Positions 1-11,287 of a stretch of DNA of 64,000 nt are shown in pieces. Made by a program: the position numbers and the translations under genes. Source of the stretch: Trebouxia sp. TZW2008 (lineage: Eukaryota > Chlorophyta > Trebouxiophyceae > Trebouxiales > Trebouxiaceae); contig BDIU01000131.1 of assembly GCA_002118135.1 (NCBI GenBank), forward strand, positions 114,934 through 178,933. Reading direction: 5' to 3'. Numbering within the stretch: the stretch's first letter is position 1; every line of letters starts with the position of its first letter. Below the pieces are notes generated by a model. That model saw only the letters and a list, made by a program, of their open reading frames with translations. It did no database searches and was not told where the DNA came from.

Positions 1-3000
1 TGACTGATCTGCTGGGATTCATCAGCACCGCTGACCGCCACTGGCTGCCTGACAATTGCGGCATCAGCTTTACGGACTTCTTCTTCTTCTTCTTCTTCAT
101 GTGACTTTGCTTCAGTACCAGACAGGTTTGGGGGGGCACCAACAACCGCCTCCAGGGCATTGGCAGGAACTCCCCCTGGTGCATCTCTGGCAACTGCCCC
201 TAGGGCATGTCTGGGAGGTGCCTCAGCGTGGACCTGCCTCAGCTGCTGCCAACATGAGGGGCTGTTGGGTGCAGGCCTTCTCTTGCCCTTTGGCTTTTTC
301 TTCATTTCAGCTTCCTGCAGGATAAATGTGAGAGATGAGCGTAGCATCCTGCACAGCAAGCATTTGGTGCTTCAGCTGCCGGACTGGTGCAGTACAACTT
401 GATAACTTTGGTTTCCATTGGGTCATTGGCAATACTTTTTCTTTATACTGCTCACTAGAAGTTCAATCTTTTGCCAGATCCACAAGAGCTTCTGCTTGCA
501 CTGGCAAGCCACTTCAGGTGTTTGCTGTCTGAACATTTTTAACAGCAAACACAACATTTCATTTGGTACATGATAGGCGATGCCCATTTGCTGCAACTGC
601 CACTCCAGCTACGGAGTCATTGATTTGATTGCGGCTAGGGAAGGAAGAGCAGGAACAGACTCACATGCTCAGCAGCCAGCTGGTGGGCCAAGTCAGCAGC
701 AGCCTGGCAGTTGGGGTGGTCCTGGGGGAAGAGGGGGTGGGCTCCCTGCTGGCACACCCAACCCCACTCCCTCTGCCCCACTGCCTTCCCACCCCTGCAA
801 GGCAGAAGAAGAAGTGTGGATCAAGAAGAGGCAGGTTGCAACAAGCCTGTGATATCTGGGAATTATTCTGATCAAAAAGTGGGTCAAAATGTGCTTCTTG
901 TGTAAAGAGCGTAAACAGTAAATATGAGGAGCAGACAAAAGTACAAAATTGCTGCTTGCGTTTGCTGGGGAACAGAAAGACCTTGTTCAGGCACAAAAAA
1001 CAAATATGTTATTGATAGCATCCCCATACCTACGATATCTACATTCCTACATATCAGGGCCTGCCAGAATGGAGCAACTTAATGAGCTGGGATGACAAGG
1101 GCTGAGCCAAAAAGCTGAGGGCGCTTCCCAGAACTGTCCTTGCTAGAGAGCATGCCTAAACAGGCACCTTGACGCAGCCATAGAACCCAATATGGTATAC
1201 GGTGATCCCATGACTGTATAGCATGGCTTGCCAGAAAGATTTGAGATGACAAGGCTGAGATGATAAGGGAACAGTCGTAGGGCTGGGGGCGCTTCCCAGC
1301 AAGCCCTGCCAAACAAATAAAATTGCACAGAGACCCTGAGACAGCCGTACAAAACCTAAGAGATTAGCAACAGTCCCGTACCTGTATATCAAGGCTTGCC
1401 AAAAGGGATTGACCCAATGAGCTGGAATGACAAGAGACCAGCCACAGGCCTGAGGGCGCTTTCTGGAAATGCCCTTGCGGATGAGCATGACTGGGCATGA
1501 GTTTGAGTAAGCGCCCTGCATAGCATGCCCAGCATGCTTGTGTTGCCCAACTTGAGACCATTGACAAAAGGTAAGACAACATGTATCTGATACAAGGGCT
1601 TACATCTCACAGGCTGCCTCAAAGTCGCATATGAACGCCAAAGTGTCTGTATATTGATACGTGTAATCCTGTTCAAGATACACAAGGTACAGCCCGTGAT
1701 GCATAAGTGATGCTTTGACACAGACGCACTTTTGCCTGGTGAAGACTTGACCATTGCACTGTATATGTTCCACGGGAAATGGTGCTCAATCAAGTGCATA
1801 CAATGACTCATATTGCAATGGCTCAGTCATGTATAACTTGTGTTCTATATGACTCATCAAGTGAGGTCAATGAAAGTGCATGATGTCACCTGGAGCCTGC
1901 TTGGGATTTTGATGTGTGTGTCTGTCTTTGCGTCACTGCTGGCCATGCCGCTGTCCTCTTCTTCTCCTGTGCCTTGCCATTCAGGCTCCAAGCCATTGCG
2001 GCCTTTGTCTTCTTCATCAGATGCAAGGTGCATCTCGGCTAGCCTTGCTCGCTGTCTCAGAGCGCTAAGTTGAGACTCAGGCAAGGGCGGGAGAATTCTA
2101 CGCTCATGCATAGCCTGCATATCGTACCATATATCACAATCATACTTTATTTCACCTTATCTCTATGGCTAGGGTGTTGAGCAGTTTAAAATTGTCTCAC
2201 CAACTGCAGTCACTTTCACACTGACTACATGGCATGTTTTGTAATGGAAACCTTATGATGGTCTGCTATGCTTAGACCACTTTGCTTCACAAGTGAAATA
2301 ACCAAGTACAAAGCTGCCGTCATAATTCTGTTGACAAAGGGCTAAACTGGCACATACTCACAATACCTGAAGTCATGCAGAGCCTGGGCTACATTGATAT
2401 TGCTGAGTGTGAACTACCATTATTACTATTGCCTTACCTGCCATTCAGAAGTGGGCTGCCCAGTTGAAACCTGAGATGGAGCATCCAGGTTTTGATGATG
2501 CTCAGGCTGGGCTGACTTGGGTTCTGCCAGGGTTTGTGCGCCCTGCCACAGGGCCTGAGCTGACCCTAGCAGGGCAGGGCAGGGCTGCACGGTTCGCAGG
2601 GCTTTCACAGCTGCCCCCCTAACTTCTGTCAAAACACAGCACAAGTGAGCAGCATTGCTAAAGAGAAACCAAGGATCTGCAGTGCATGACAGCTTTGACA
2701 TCTCACACCCCGGGCACAAAGAATTCATGCCCTCAGACCCCAGGGAGTCTTGTGCTCAATATGCTATCACGTTCCAGCAATATGTCACCCAAGCGCGAAG
2801 ATACGGTTTCACAGCAGCAATAGACATCGAATTCCAGTGAAGGCACTTCAAAATTGGGGGCTCGTAACGCGTTACATAAACAACACACAGCATGCAACAA
2901 ACAAGAATAAGCAGGTTGTGGGTTCACGTCAAACACCAACATCAGATTTGCAAAACCAGACTAGTGACAATCACCTGATGACAAAGAATGCTGAGACCGT

Positions 3001-6000
3001 CTTTGACTGTCGTCACGCTTGAGCCGAGGGTCTGCCACCTCCAACCCTATGGCAAACCCGTCTGGCAGAACCTGTGCCGCCACACCACCTGCACATCCCA
3101 AGACTTACAAGCTTGGTACAGCACTTGTTCTTTATCATGACTGCACTGGTGAGCAGGAAAGGTGCCCTTACATTTGCTGGTCCGTGTCAGAAGTGTCACT
3201 TCGCAATCGTGCTGCCTTGCTATCAGAATAGTATCTGGTCAATTGTTCTGACATTACAAACTTCACTGTAGGGCATTGCCACAAGAACAGCGCGAAGTCA
3301 AGCGTCTTGCTATTGGGAACTTCACTATGTAAGGCATGTCTATCAGACACAGCTGGCTTGGTGAACGGCAACAACAACGCTGAGCTGTGGTTGAAGCACA
3401 AGCGCAGTAGAAGAACCAAAACCCGTGTCTTCAAGATACAGGTCTTGGGTGATTATGCTTCTACCCTACTTGTTGAGGATTGAGTTTGCTATCTGAGCTA
3501 TCCAACATGTATTACAAACAAGCCAAGGTGCAAGGAGCTCATGAGTCTCTGCGCCTCTCTGCTTACCTGTAGACTTGATGTGACTCCAGACTGCTTCAGC
3601 GGAGAGTTTGTGATCCCCAGCACACGTGAATGCAGAAGAAGAGGGAACAGCATATAGGGCATCAGCAAGGGCTGCATCGGCTCCTGGCCCTTGCAACTCT
3701 AATCGCCTCAGACTTGACATCCTGAACAATAAGCAAAGCTAGATGCAACATGAATTCCGACAAGCAGAAGCACATCAGTTTACGTGCTGATGACAATGAA
3801 GACAAAGGTGACTGACAAGAAGAAGAAGATCATGACTATGCTGCTGCCGGTGATGATGACGAAGCAGCGGAGCACAATCTGCCTGTGCCTGTGCCTTTGA
3901 CTATCAACAAGGCTCATTGCACAACTCAAAGCAGACAGTGGTGTCCCTTAAGGGTAATGGATCACACAGTAAAGGGTGGGATCCAAGGGGTAAAAGGTTG
4001 GGTCTGAAATGTAAGGGGTGGGGGTCAAGGGGTAAGGGGTGGGGATCCAGTGGTAAGGGGAAGGACATGAAGGGGTTGGGGTGTCTTTTGCTGCAATCAA
4101 TTGAAGCAGGCTGTCATCTTGCCGACCCAAAGTAATGCAGTAGTTGATCAACAGTGAAACTCACCTGGAGACACAAGTCACACCCATTTTGCTAGCAAAT
4201 TCCTGTAGGGTCTGCCACGCCTCCTGTGCTGCAGATGGATGCACCCACATCAGCATGTGCAGGGTTGGCGAATCTGCTGCCAGGGTTCCTGGCACTGCTG
4301 CCTTAGGGCTTGACTGTTGCTGCAGCATTTGGCTAGGGTTTGCAGCAGCTTGAGATCCCACCCCATGTGATGTGTGACCATCTCCCTGGCTGACAGTTGC
4401 TGCTGCAGGGTCGTCTAATTGGCTGAGGGTTTCTGCACGGGTGACAAGGGTGACTGGGCAAATTGGCCGCTGGGGTTTTGACCCTGGATGATGTAGCATG
4501 AGGCAGGTCTCTGAAGGGCTGCACCAGGAATCTGAATGCGTTCCTAGTGAGTCATCGATGTCACTGCAGCAGCAGCTGCTGTGAGTCTCACTATGCTGAA
4601 ATGCACACGCTCAGTCAAGTACGCATGGCATCCCGGAGGAAGAAGCACAATAACAAAAACAGTTACACATTTCAGCTAACATGCTAGGTGTATGTCCCCC
4701 AAGTCCTGTCTCACCAAAGCAGGACAAAAGGCAAATAAAATAAACGTATGCCAGTATTGCAAATAAATCCTTTGTGAGTAGAGGCAGCTCAAGCTTTCAA
4801 AGAGGATCCTGCAGCTGATAACTCATGTCAACAAGATTGATGCTCATGCAATGACATTTGCCTTTGATGAAAGCAAAACTGTCTGTTGGAACACAAAATA
4901 CTGGCAATGGTGAGTGGCATGCATGCTCACCACCTTGTGATATTGAATGCACATCTCATGATCACCCTAGAATTGCCCACGGGGTCTGTTCCTTGCTCAG
5001 CTGCGATAAGCTTGCCGATTCAACACTCTACACAAAACGTATGCCAATGACTCGTGCAAAAGTCAGTGCTAAAACTCCTGAAGGCGCTCCTGCTGCCTGA
5101 TTATCTGCACACTGAAGTCTTGCATTGAGTCATGCATGATCAAGCATTTGTCATACCTGACCTGCTGGAGAAGCTGCAGAAGCTGCTGCTTGCTGCCTGA
5201 CAGCTGTATTGGGCAGCTGTAGGATGAGTCATGCATGACAAAGCCGGTCTTGAGGGCATGTAGGAGTGCCCTGCTGCCAAGGCCTTCACCGACAGCCCCT
5301 TCTGCAAGCGCATGGCCCCATCTGCATCAACACAAACATGTATGAAATGGTTTTTCTTCTTGTGAACTTTTCGAAAGATATGAAAGGAAAAAACAAAAAC
5401 AAATCACAGTGACACAAGTGACAAGCAGACTATCAGTAGGAACAGTAGAGGTAATGTTAACAGTCCCTTCTGCAAATGCATGACCCCACCTGCAATAATG
5501 TAACATACATCACATGGGCAGTAGCAAAGAAAACATCAATAGCAACAGTAAGAGTGATGACAGCGGTGAGAAGGGCAGAACTGACAACACTACGATTTTG
5601 TTTTGGTAAACATACATAAGCATAGCTGTTATGATAACATAGGCGCATCAACAAGTGCCTACAGTCTGCATGTAAGTGGGCATGGCTGCAGGATTTGATA
5701 GCGCGATTTGGGCAAGGCGGGCTGCTGGATACTTGGCAGCAACAGCAAGGGTTCCAGCATAGCCAATGACCTATTCACCATCTGCATGCGCTTTGCATGC
5801 CAGATGTGGGTTTCCAGTTTCCTTGGACCTAGGGTCTTGGCTTCTGAAGTAGACCCTAGCAGATCCTGGCAGCAGCTCTGTTCACAGGCTGTCTGCAGCA
5901 GGGCAGGGCGTCGCCGCATGGCCCTGTTTGTGGGGCGGGGCGCTTGCAGCTGCCCCTGCCCCTGCCCGTCCTGCACCAAGGAGAAGAAGAGTCATTTAAG

Positions 6001-6595
6001 CCAGAGAACAGTGCCCAGCAAGCCCTGGCAGGGCAGGGCAGGGCATCACCACGCAGCCCTGATTGGCATGTAGTTGCTTGCACAGTTCCTTCACAATGCT
6101 CAAGCATGTCATGATCTTCTTCTGCCTCTTCATTCAGATGCATGATGCGGTATGGCAAAATGTAATTGACGATCTAAAGATGAGAGACAATCACCTGGAG
6201 AGATTTTGCATGTGCGAAGGAGCCATGTGCTTCCTGAAGCTTCTTGTTAGGTCTGCGTCTGTGCTTGTAAGGATTATGACTGGTTGCTCGCCTGCATGCC
6301 AAGCAGAAATTAGCCAACTCGTGCCTTCTTGCGCGACACCGGTCCATTGCGAGTGCAACTAGTTCAGTTACCTGCGTAGGTGTCGAGGCAGGGCTGCAAT
6401 CCCAAATTTGGTATCATTCGCCGGGTCTTGTATAGCTGAGCACAGTGCTGCAATCTGCAATCAAGGATGACTGAGGTCCAACGTCTGCTATACGATTTCA
6501 GAGGATGTTGCATTGCAAGCTTTGTTCACCTCAGCCTGCCGTGCATCGGCAAATTTGGAGACTTCGAGCACTCTTGGCAGTTCTTCTGCTGCCAT
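1..6595 (-). CDS. POP1: POP1, RNase P/MRP protein subunit (3' end beyond window)
   Basis: Large protein subunit of RNase P and RNase MRP, which process tRNA and rRNA precursors in the nucleus. Thirteen phase-consistent exons on the minus strand: 6530-6595, 6372-6454, 6195-6291, 5771-5970, 5157-5321, 4165-4518, 3567-3721, 2975-3088, 2438-2625, 1890-2114, 1382-1515, 665-794 and <1-314. Family motifs appear in order: LPRVLEVSKFADARQAE at the N-terminus, RRRATSHNPY across an exon junction, LETHIWHAKRMQM followed by WGHAL (POP1 core), MLMWVHPSAAQEA, LRRLELQG, LPDGFAIGLEVADPRL, then the POPLD domain (GWSLVIPAHWVNPFW joined to VGQREWGWV). About 741 codons are visible, ending in an acidic EEEEEEE stretch near the window edge. 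The start is the only ATG preceding the conserved N-terminal motif. Exon 11 is followed by two decayed copies of itself, one carrying a stop, and a decayed copy of the exon 5 acceptor lies near 5475-5500. Confidence 0.9.
1020..1330 (-). repeat. Two decayed tandem copies of POP1 exon 11
   Basis: Downstream of POP1 exon 11 (1382-1515), two diverged copies of its C-terminal part lie in the intron, at about 1225-1320 and 1025-1145. They keep recognisable remnants such as GKRPQ and SALVIPAH in the same order. The distal copy has an in-frame TAA right after SALVIPAH. Only the 1382 donor joins in phase to exon 12, so the copies are read here as intronic relics. Confidence 0.7.
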
Positions 6596-6954
6596 GGTTG
6601 TCACCTGACAAGATGTAACCCGTGACTGTCACGACAGCAGGGAGGACAGCTCAACGCGATGCTTTGACATACACTGAAGCATCCAGACCATCCTTGCAGA
6701 TGCTTTGTCGCATGCGATGCCGAACAGGCAACTGCATGTAGCGAAAGTGACTGGTTTCGGAGCGAGCCCGCGACCCAAAAGCTGGTGCTGACTGAAGTTA
6801 CTCTGACCGTCGCGTTGAGTCACTGGTCGTCGGCTGGTATCTGGCGTACGCATGTTGGTCTTGGTCGTCTGAAGTTTGCGTGTGACGGCCTCACTCTTCT
6901 CGCGGCCTTCCTGCCGCTGGCTGCCTGAGCGTTGCTACCTGTTGTGAGCTATCT
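6596..6954. promoter_or_regulatory. Shared promoter between POP1 and the basic-repeat gene
   Basis: These 359 bases lie between two divergent start codons and are CpG-rich compared with the flanking introns. No TATA box stands out. A short shared bidirectional promoter is inferred from position and composition only. Confidence 0.5.
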
Positions 6955-9900
6955 ATGGGCTTGTTTGCAAAAAGGAGTAAGAGTGACGCTGTCGAGGCGA
7001 TAGACCCTGTCGACACAGCCGAGGCAGACGAGCAGCAGCCAGCAGTGAGTCCAAATGCCCGCAGCCGAGGCCTTCTGCGGAAGCGCAGCAAGAACGAGGC
7101 ACGGTTTGCATGACAATGACATAACGCCCGCTGCGCCTCGCTGCGCCAGGCATATCAGCAGCAAAGCATGCAAGTGCTCGTTGGCGCAGGATGTGCTCAA
7201 CGGACACGAGCCGGCACTAGAAGCAGACTCTGCAAATCAGACCAAAAAGAAGGGGTGGCTAGGCCGAAAGTCTAAGGTAAACTTACGGTATTGCTATTTG
7301 CATGGGCCCTATGTCAAGCACAGCTGCATTTAAGAAGCTTATGCTCACATGCCCTGGCAGCCATTAGTCAGCTTACCTTGCTTGACATTGCAGTCAACTG
7401 CTTGGTAAGCAAAGCTGCACTGTTTGGCAAAATAGCAGCAGACCAGAAGCATCAAGATTTCAGTCAACTGCTTGGCAGGCAAAGCAGCACTGTTTGGTCT
7501 AAAGCAGCAGCAGACCAGAACCATCAAAGCCAGCTCATGCTCATGTCGCTCTTGGATGCCTTGTGCACCAATTCATCGTGTGTCACCGCTGTCAGTCGCA
7601 CATGCATGACGAAGGCATGCAGTTGCAGAACAGGCGGCTTTCTGGAGTGGTTGTCAAGCCTGCTTAGACAGAACTGTACAGATGCATGTCAATTCAGATC
7701 CATCTACACTGCTGTCTGTGTCAACTCAAATCCATCTGCTTTACACTGAGGATAGTGGCACTTCAGCGCATAACGTTGCACCTAGCCTTGGGGCTCAGAC
7801 CCAATGCAGCTGAGCCTTGCCAGCATTGAGGCCTTTCAGATGCTAAAGCTGCAAAGCCTGCTGTCCATGTTGCAAGTTCTTGCACAATGGACACATTGCG
7901 CATTTGGCAGCATGCCAAATTTGCTGTGCAATGTGCACGTCAACAGGCGCATGTAACAGTCTGGAGTCAATCTTATGACGCAAATGAAGATCCTCCCCAA
8001 GACCTGCAAAAGTCGCTTGTCTTGACTAACTCTTGACCCTACATGGTCTCAAGTCTTGCATTGCTCCTCAATCTTTTGCCTGATTGCTTTCTACAGGAAG
8101 AAGTTGCCCCTTCTGTGCCTCGTCAAAGCAACAGCATATTATCAGGAATCCACCAGCATCTACAAAATTTGCTGTTATTTTGCGTGCAAGAGAATGCACA
8201 AACTTCTCACATTTCTGAACTAGCTGTTTGATGGTTGTCTCTCTTTGCAGGAGGCAGCTGCTCCCCCTGTACCACCTCAAAGCAATGGCAGGATATCAGA
8301 AGATAAGGCAACAACCCAATCAAAGGGTGACAAACGCAACTGGATAGGCCGCAAGTCTAAGGTGAGTCATCAGCATGTCACTGGTCAGTCAATGTGCATG
8401 CATTTTGAATTTGAATGTCCTGCTCAATACAGTGTCAGGCAAATCACTTGAACACACAAAAGTTGTCTATGCCGTCAGTTATTACGCTGCACACCTAGCT
8501 TTTTATGCTGCTGTGCCTAATGGAAAGCAAGCATGACTTGGTCTTCAGTGCAGTTTTGTCCATACAAGCACAGGAGAATGTCCAATTTCTGCTGCAGCTT
8601 AAGAGTCATGCACAAGGGACGTGCATAGAATGAATCTTAGATTAATGGACGGCTGAAGTGCTGGTGTACAGCAATGCTTCAACTTGAAAGCGAAGTATGG
8701 GACTCGTCATGCAGGATTCTGGCAGTGAAGACAGCACATCCATCACTCCAGCTGAAATTGTGGCGCCAAAACCGCCCCCTCGTGTGCGCACGCCAGAGGA
8801 AGTTGCCGCCGGATTAGAGCGGCAAAAGGCGGCAGTGGATGCAATCCGAAATACGCCAGAGAAGCGCGCTGCCACTCGTGCTGCGGCGCCAATTGAAATT
8901 CCCTCCACAACCATCGCAGCTGGCGTCAGCACAGCGCCGGTGGATACCAGTGGCGCCAACAGGCCTTTGGCGCCAGCCAGTTCTGGCGGGAAACTCAAGG
9001 GCATGTTCAAAGGCAAGGTGCCCAGCGTGCCAGGGTTCAAATCCAAGCGTGCTACAGCTGTGGCCGGCGAGGGAGCGGTGGTCAGCTCAGCTCCTGTAGA
9101 AGTCGCTTCTGACACCACCTCCTTGCCAGCAACTGACAACAGCCAAGGCAGCGGTGGTGCCACTGCCAGCACTTCGAATCCAGCGGTGGCGCCAGAGCGT
9201 TCAAAGTCTGGCGGGAGGTTCTCAGGCATGTTCAAGCGCAATTCTGGCAAAGCAAAGAAGAGCAAGGGCAAGGCCAGTCCTGGGGTAACTAATGATGTGC
9301 CAGATGAGGTTGAGTTGACTGATCAGGTTGACAATGTGCGTTTGAGCGAAGAGCCCGTATTGGCGGGAGAACCTACCAAGCAGTACCCAGAAGGGGTGCA
9401 TCAAGTGCCAGCTCAGCAGTTCCCACCATCAGCTCTGTCATCAGGTAATCAAGCTCCTTGCACTGCCAAAAACTTCTTCAATTTGTACGCACCCCCGGGG
9501 CTGCTCCAACAAATGCAGTTTTGCCCAAAGCCCTTGCAAGACCAGGTGTGGAGCCAGATGCAAATGATCAGACCGTCTGGTTCAACAGAGCAATTGTTCG
9601 CAAGCGAGGCAGTCCAATAAGTCACATTTGGCTTTCTGTGTTGACTGTAAATGCCTAGTCACGTGTTGTGTCATCAGCAGGAAACCAGAAGCAAGCTGCA
9701 TAAATCATAGCTGTCTCCCAACTTGCTTGCTGTGGAGGCAGAACAGGTTCTAAGTTGCGCAAACATAGAAAATAAAAATCAAACATAGAAAATCAAATTT
9801 AGAAAACAAAAATAAAATAAAGACCAAGCATTTGAAAGCAAACTCAATAAAAATCAAAGCTAATAAAAATCGAACTTAGAAAATATAAAAGTAGATCAAA

Positions 9901-11287
9901 CTTTAAATTATATGGCTGACCTGCAGAGCTACCTACTTTGGTCCAGTGAACCCGACAATGATTGCTGCTCTTGATTTTGCAGTCATGTGAGCACAGCTTC
10001 TGGTTCTACAAGCAGACCAGTACAGCTGGTCTGCAATTGCTCCATTTTAGTTGCAGTCAACCTGCTACTGGTTGCTGCTGTCTACCTGGCGTTTGTTTTG
10101 GCATAGCTTTTGACTCAATCACTGTCTCAATTGGGTTCAGCCGGACGGTCTGCAGGTGCGCCGGTTGATCGGCAATCAACTTGCTGACTAACAATGCGAT
10201 TAAGCATTACCTGCTTTTCACTCACCCTCAAATGTTGGTGAAGGTACCATCACACATTGTTTGTAAGTAGTAATGAGGTACTGATGTAGACATGATGATA
10301 CCTAGCTTGCAACTGACAGTCGAACACTGATGCAGGCATCATCACACAGGAGTACTCTCCTGTACTGCCCCACACAGCACGCAGCAGTCAACACAGCAGC
10401 AGCGGCTTTGCACAGTCACACCGCAGCAGTCAGCCTGATAGCGGCTTCGCACAGTCACACCGCAGCACTCAAGGCTTCGCACCATCATACCAGAATCAGA
10501 ATGACAGGGGTTCAGAAGCTGATTACTACCAGGGAGCTGGGAGAAGCTATGAGTCAGCAGGCGTGGCGGGAAGGAGCAGCAATGGATATGCCCATCCAGC
10601 AGGTGAAATTGTATATCACAGCTCTTTGTGTCATACACAAATGCAACCGCTACCTCAGTGCTCAGCGTGAAAGATGCTGAATGCAATGGTTGTCGGCATA
10701 GAAAATCGCTCAAGTTTGCTGTCCAGTGTGAAACATATGCATGAATTGCAACAACAAGCATTTGCGCATGATGTTTGGCATGCACCAGCCAATGTGTCAT
10801 AAAGCCAAAAGCTGAGGCTTGGTGTGTATGACATTAGGCTTTTTGCCAGGCTGGGTCTGCAAAAACGTCATGCCAGGGGTAGCAGAGAGTGCTATGACTT
10901 CTATTGATTTCCTACCTGTGTGACGTGTGCCTGAAGCTAGGCAGCAAAGGATTCAAACATAACAACTGATGGCGTGTGGTGTTGTTCTCTTGTCTGCATG
11001 TAAGCCTTGCTGCTGGTCTCCTCATGTAACAAAGTTACGTCTTAGATCTAGAAAATAGCAGGTTAGTACTCAGATTTGGATTTTTGGCCACGTAGAGAAG
11101 TGGTAAGACCTTAAGTTCAGGTTCTCTCCACAAAGTAGTTGTGGGTTCAAATCCAGTATGGAACACCTCAAGATAACGATTGTAAATTCAATGTGGTTTT
11201 GCAGAGGCATATGGGCAGGACTCAGATGACGATGCCGAAGAAGAAGCTGCGTGGGAGCATGTCAACAGGACATGGAACAGAGCTTGA
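6955..11287 (+). CDS. Unrecognised protein with repeated basic motif
   Basis: I do not recognise a family. Six exons join in phase: 6955-7044, 7190-7276, 8251-8361, 8715-9444, 10336-10602 and 11205-11287, giving about 455 residues. A short basic motif recurs along the protein: GLFAKRSKS at the start, GWLGRKSK, NWIGRKSK, GMFKGKVP and GMFKRNSGKAKKSKGK. A further copy (GLLRKRSKN) lies in frame in the first intron, so that intron may be retained or have a different boundary. The middle is rich in Pro, Ala and Ser and looks disordered. Exon 5 encodes repeated GFAQSHRS units, and the C-terminus is acidic (DSDDDAEEEAAWEHV). There is no signal peptide or membrane segment. A decayed copy of the exon 3 acceptor sits at about 8098. 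The consistent phases support a real gene; the function is unknown. Confidence 0.65.
9765..9905. repeat. A-rich low-complexity stretch in intron
   Basis: Degenerate repeats of roughly aaaaatcaaa and catagaaaat fill this part of intron 4 of the basic-repeat gene. The stretch has no coding potential. Confidence 0.7.
11085..11160 (+). other. tRNA-like promoter boxes, probably a SINE relic
   Basis: A tagagaagtggtaagac segment resembles a pol III A box, and ggttcaaatcc matches a B box about 50 bases later. The acceptor stem does not pair, the T stem has a mismatch and wobbles, and the position expected to be U33 is A. This is therefore not a functional tRNA; a tRNA-derived relic is the better reading. 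It lies in intron 5 of the basic-repeat gene. Confidence 0.4.

Noticed and set aside
4858..5100. 80-codon plus frame inside the POP1 region
   Set aside because: Lies in POP1 intron 5 on the opposite strand, with no similarity.
8642..9271. 209-codon minus-strand open frame
   Set aside because: It is antisense to exon 4 of the basic-repeat gene, whose plus-strand exons join in phase; the frame is open because of base composition.
11085..11160. Functional tRNA gene
   Set aside because: B box is good, but acceptor stem, T stem and position 33 do not fit.
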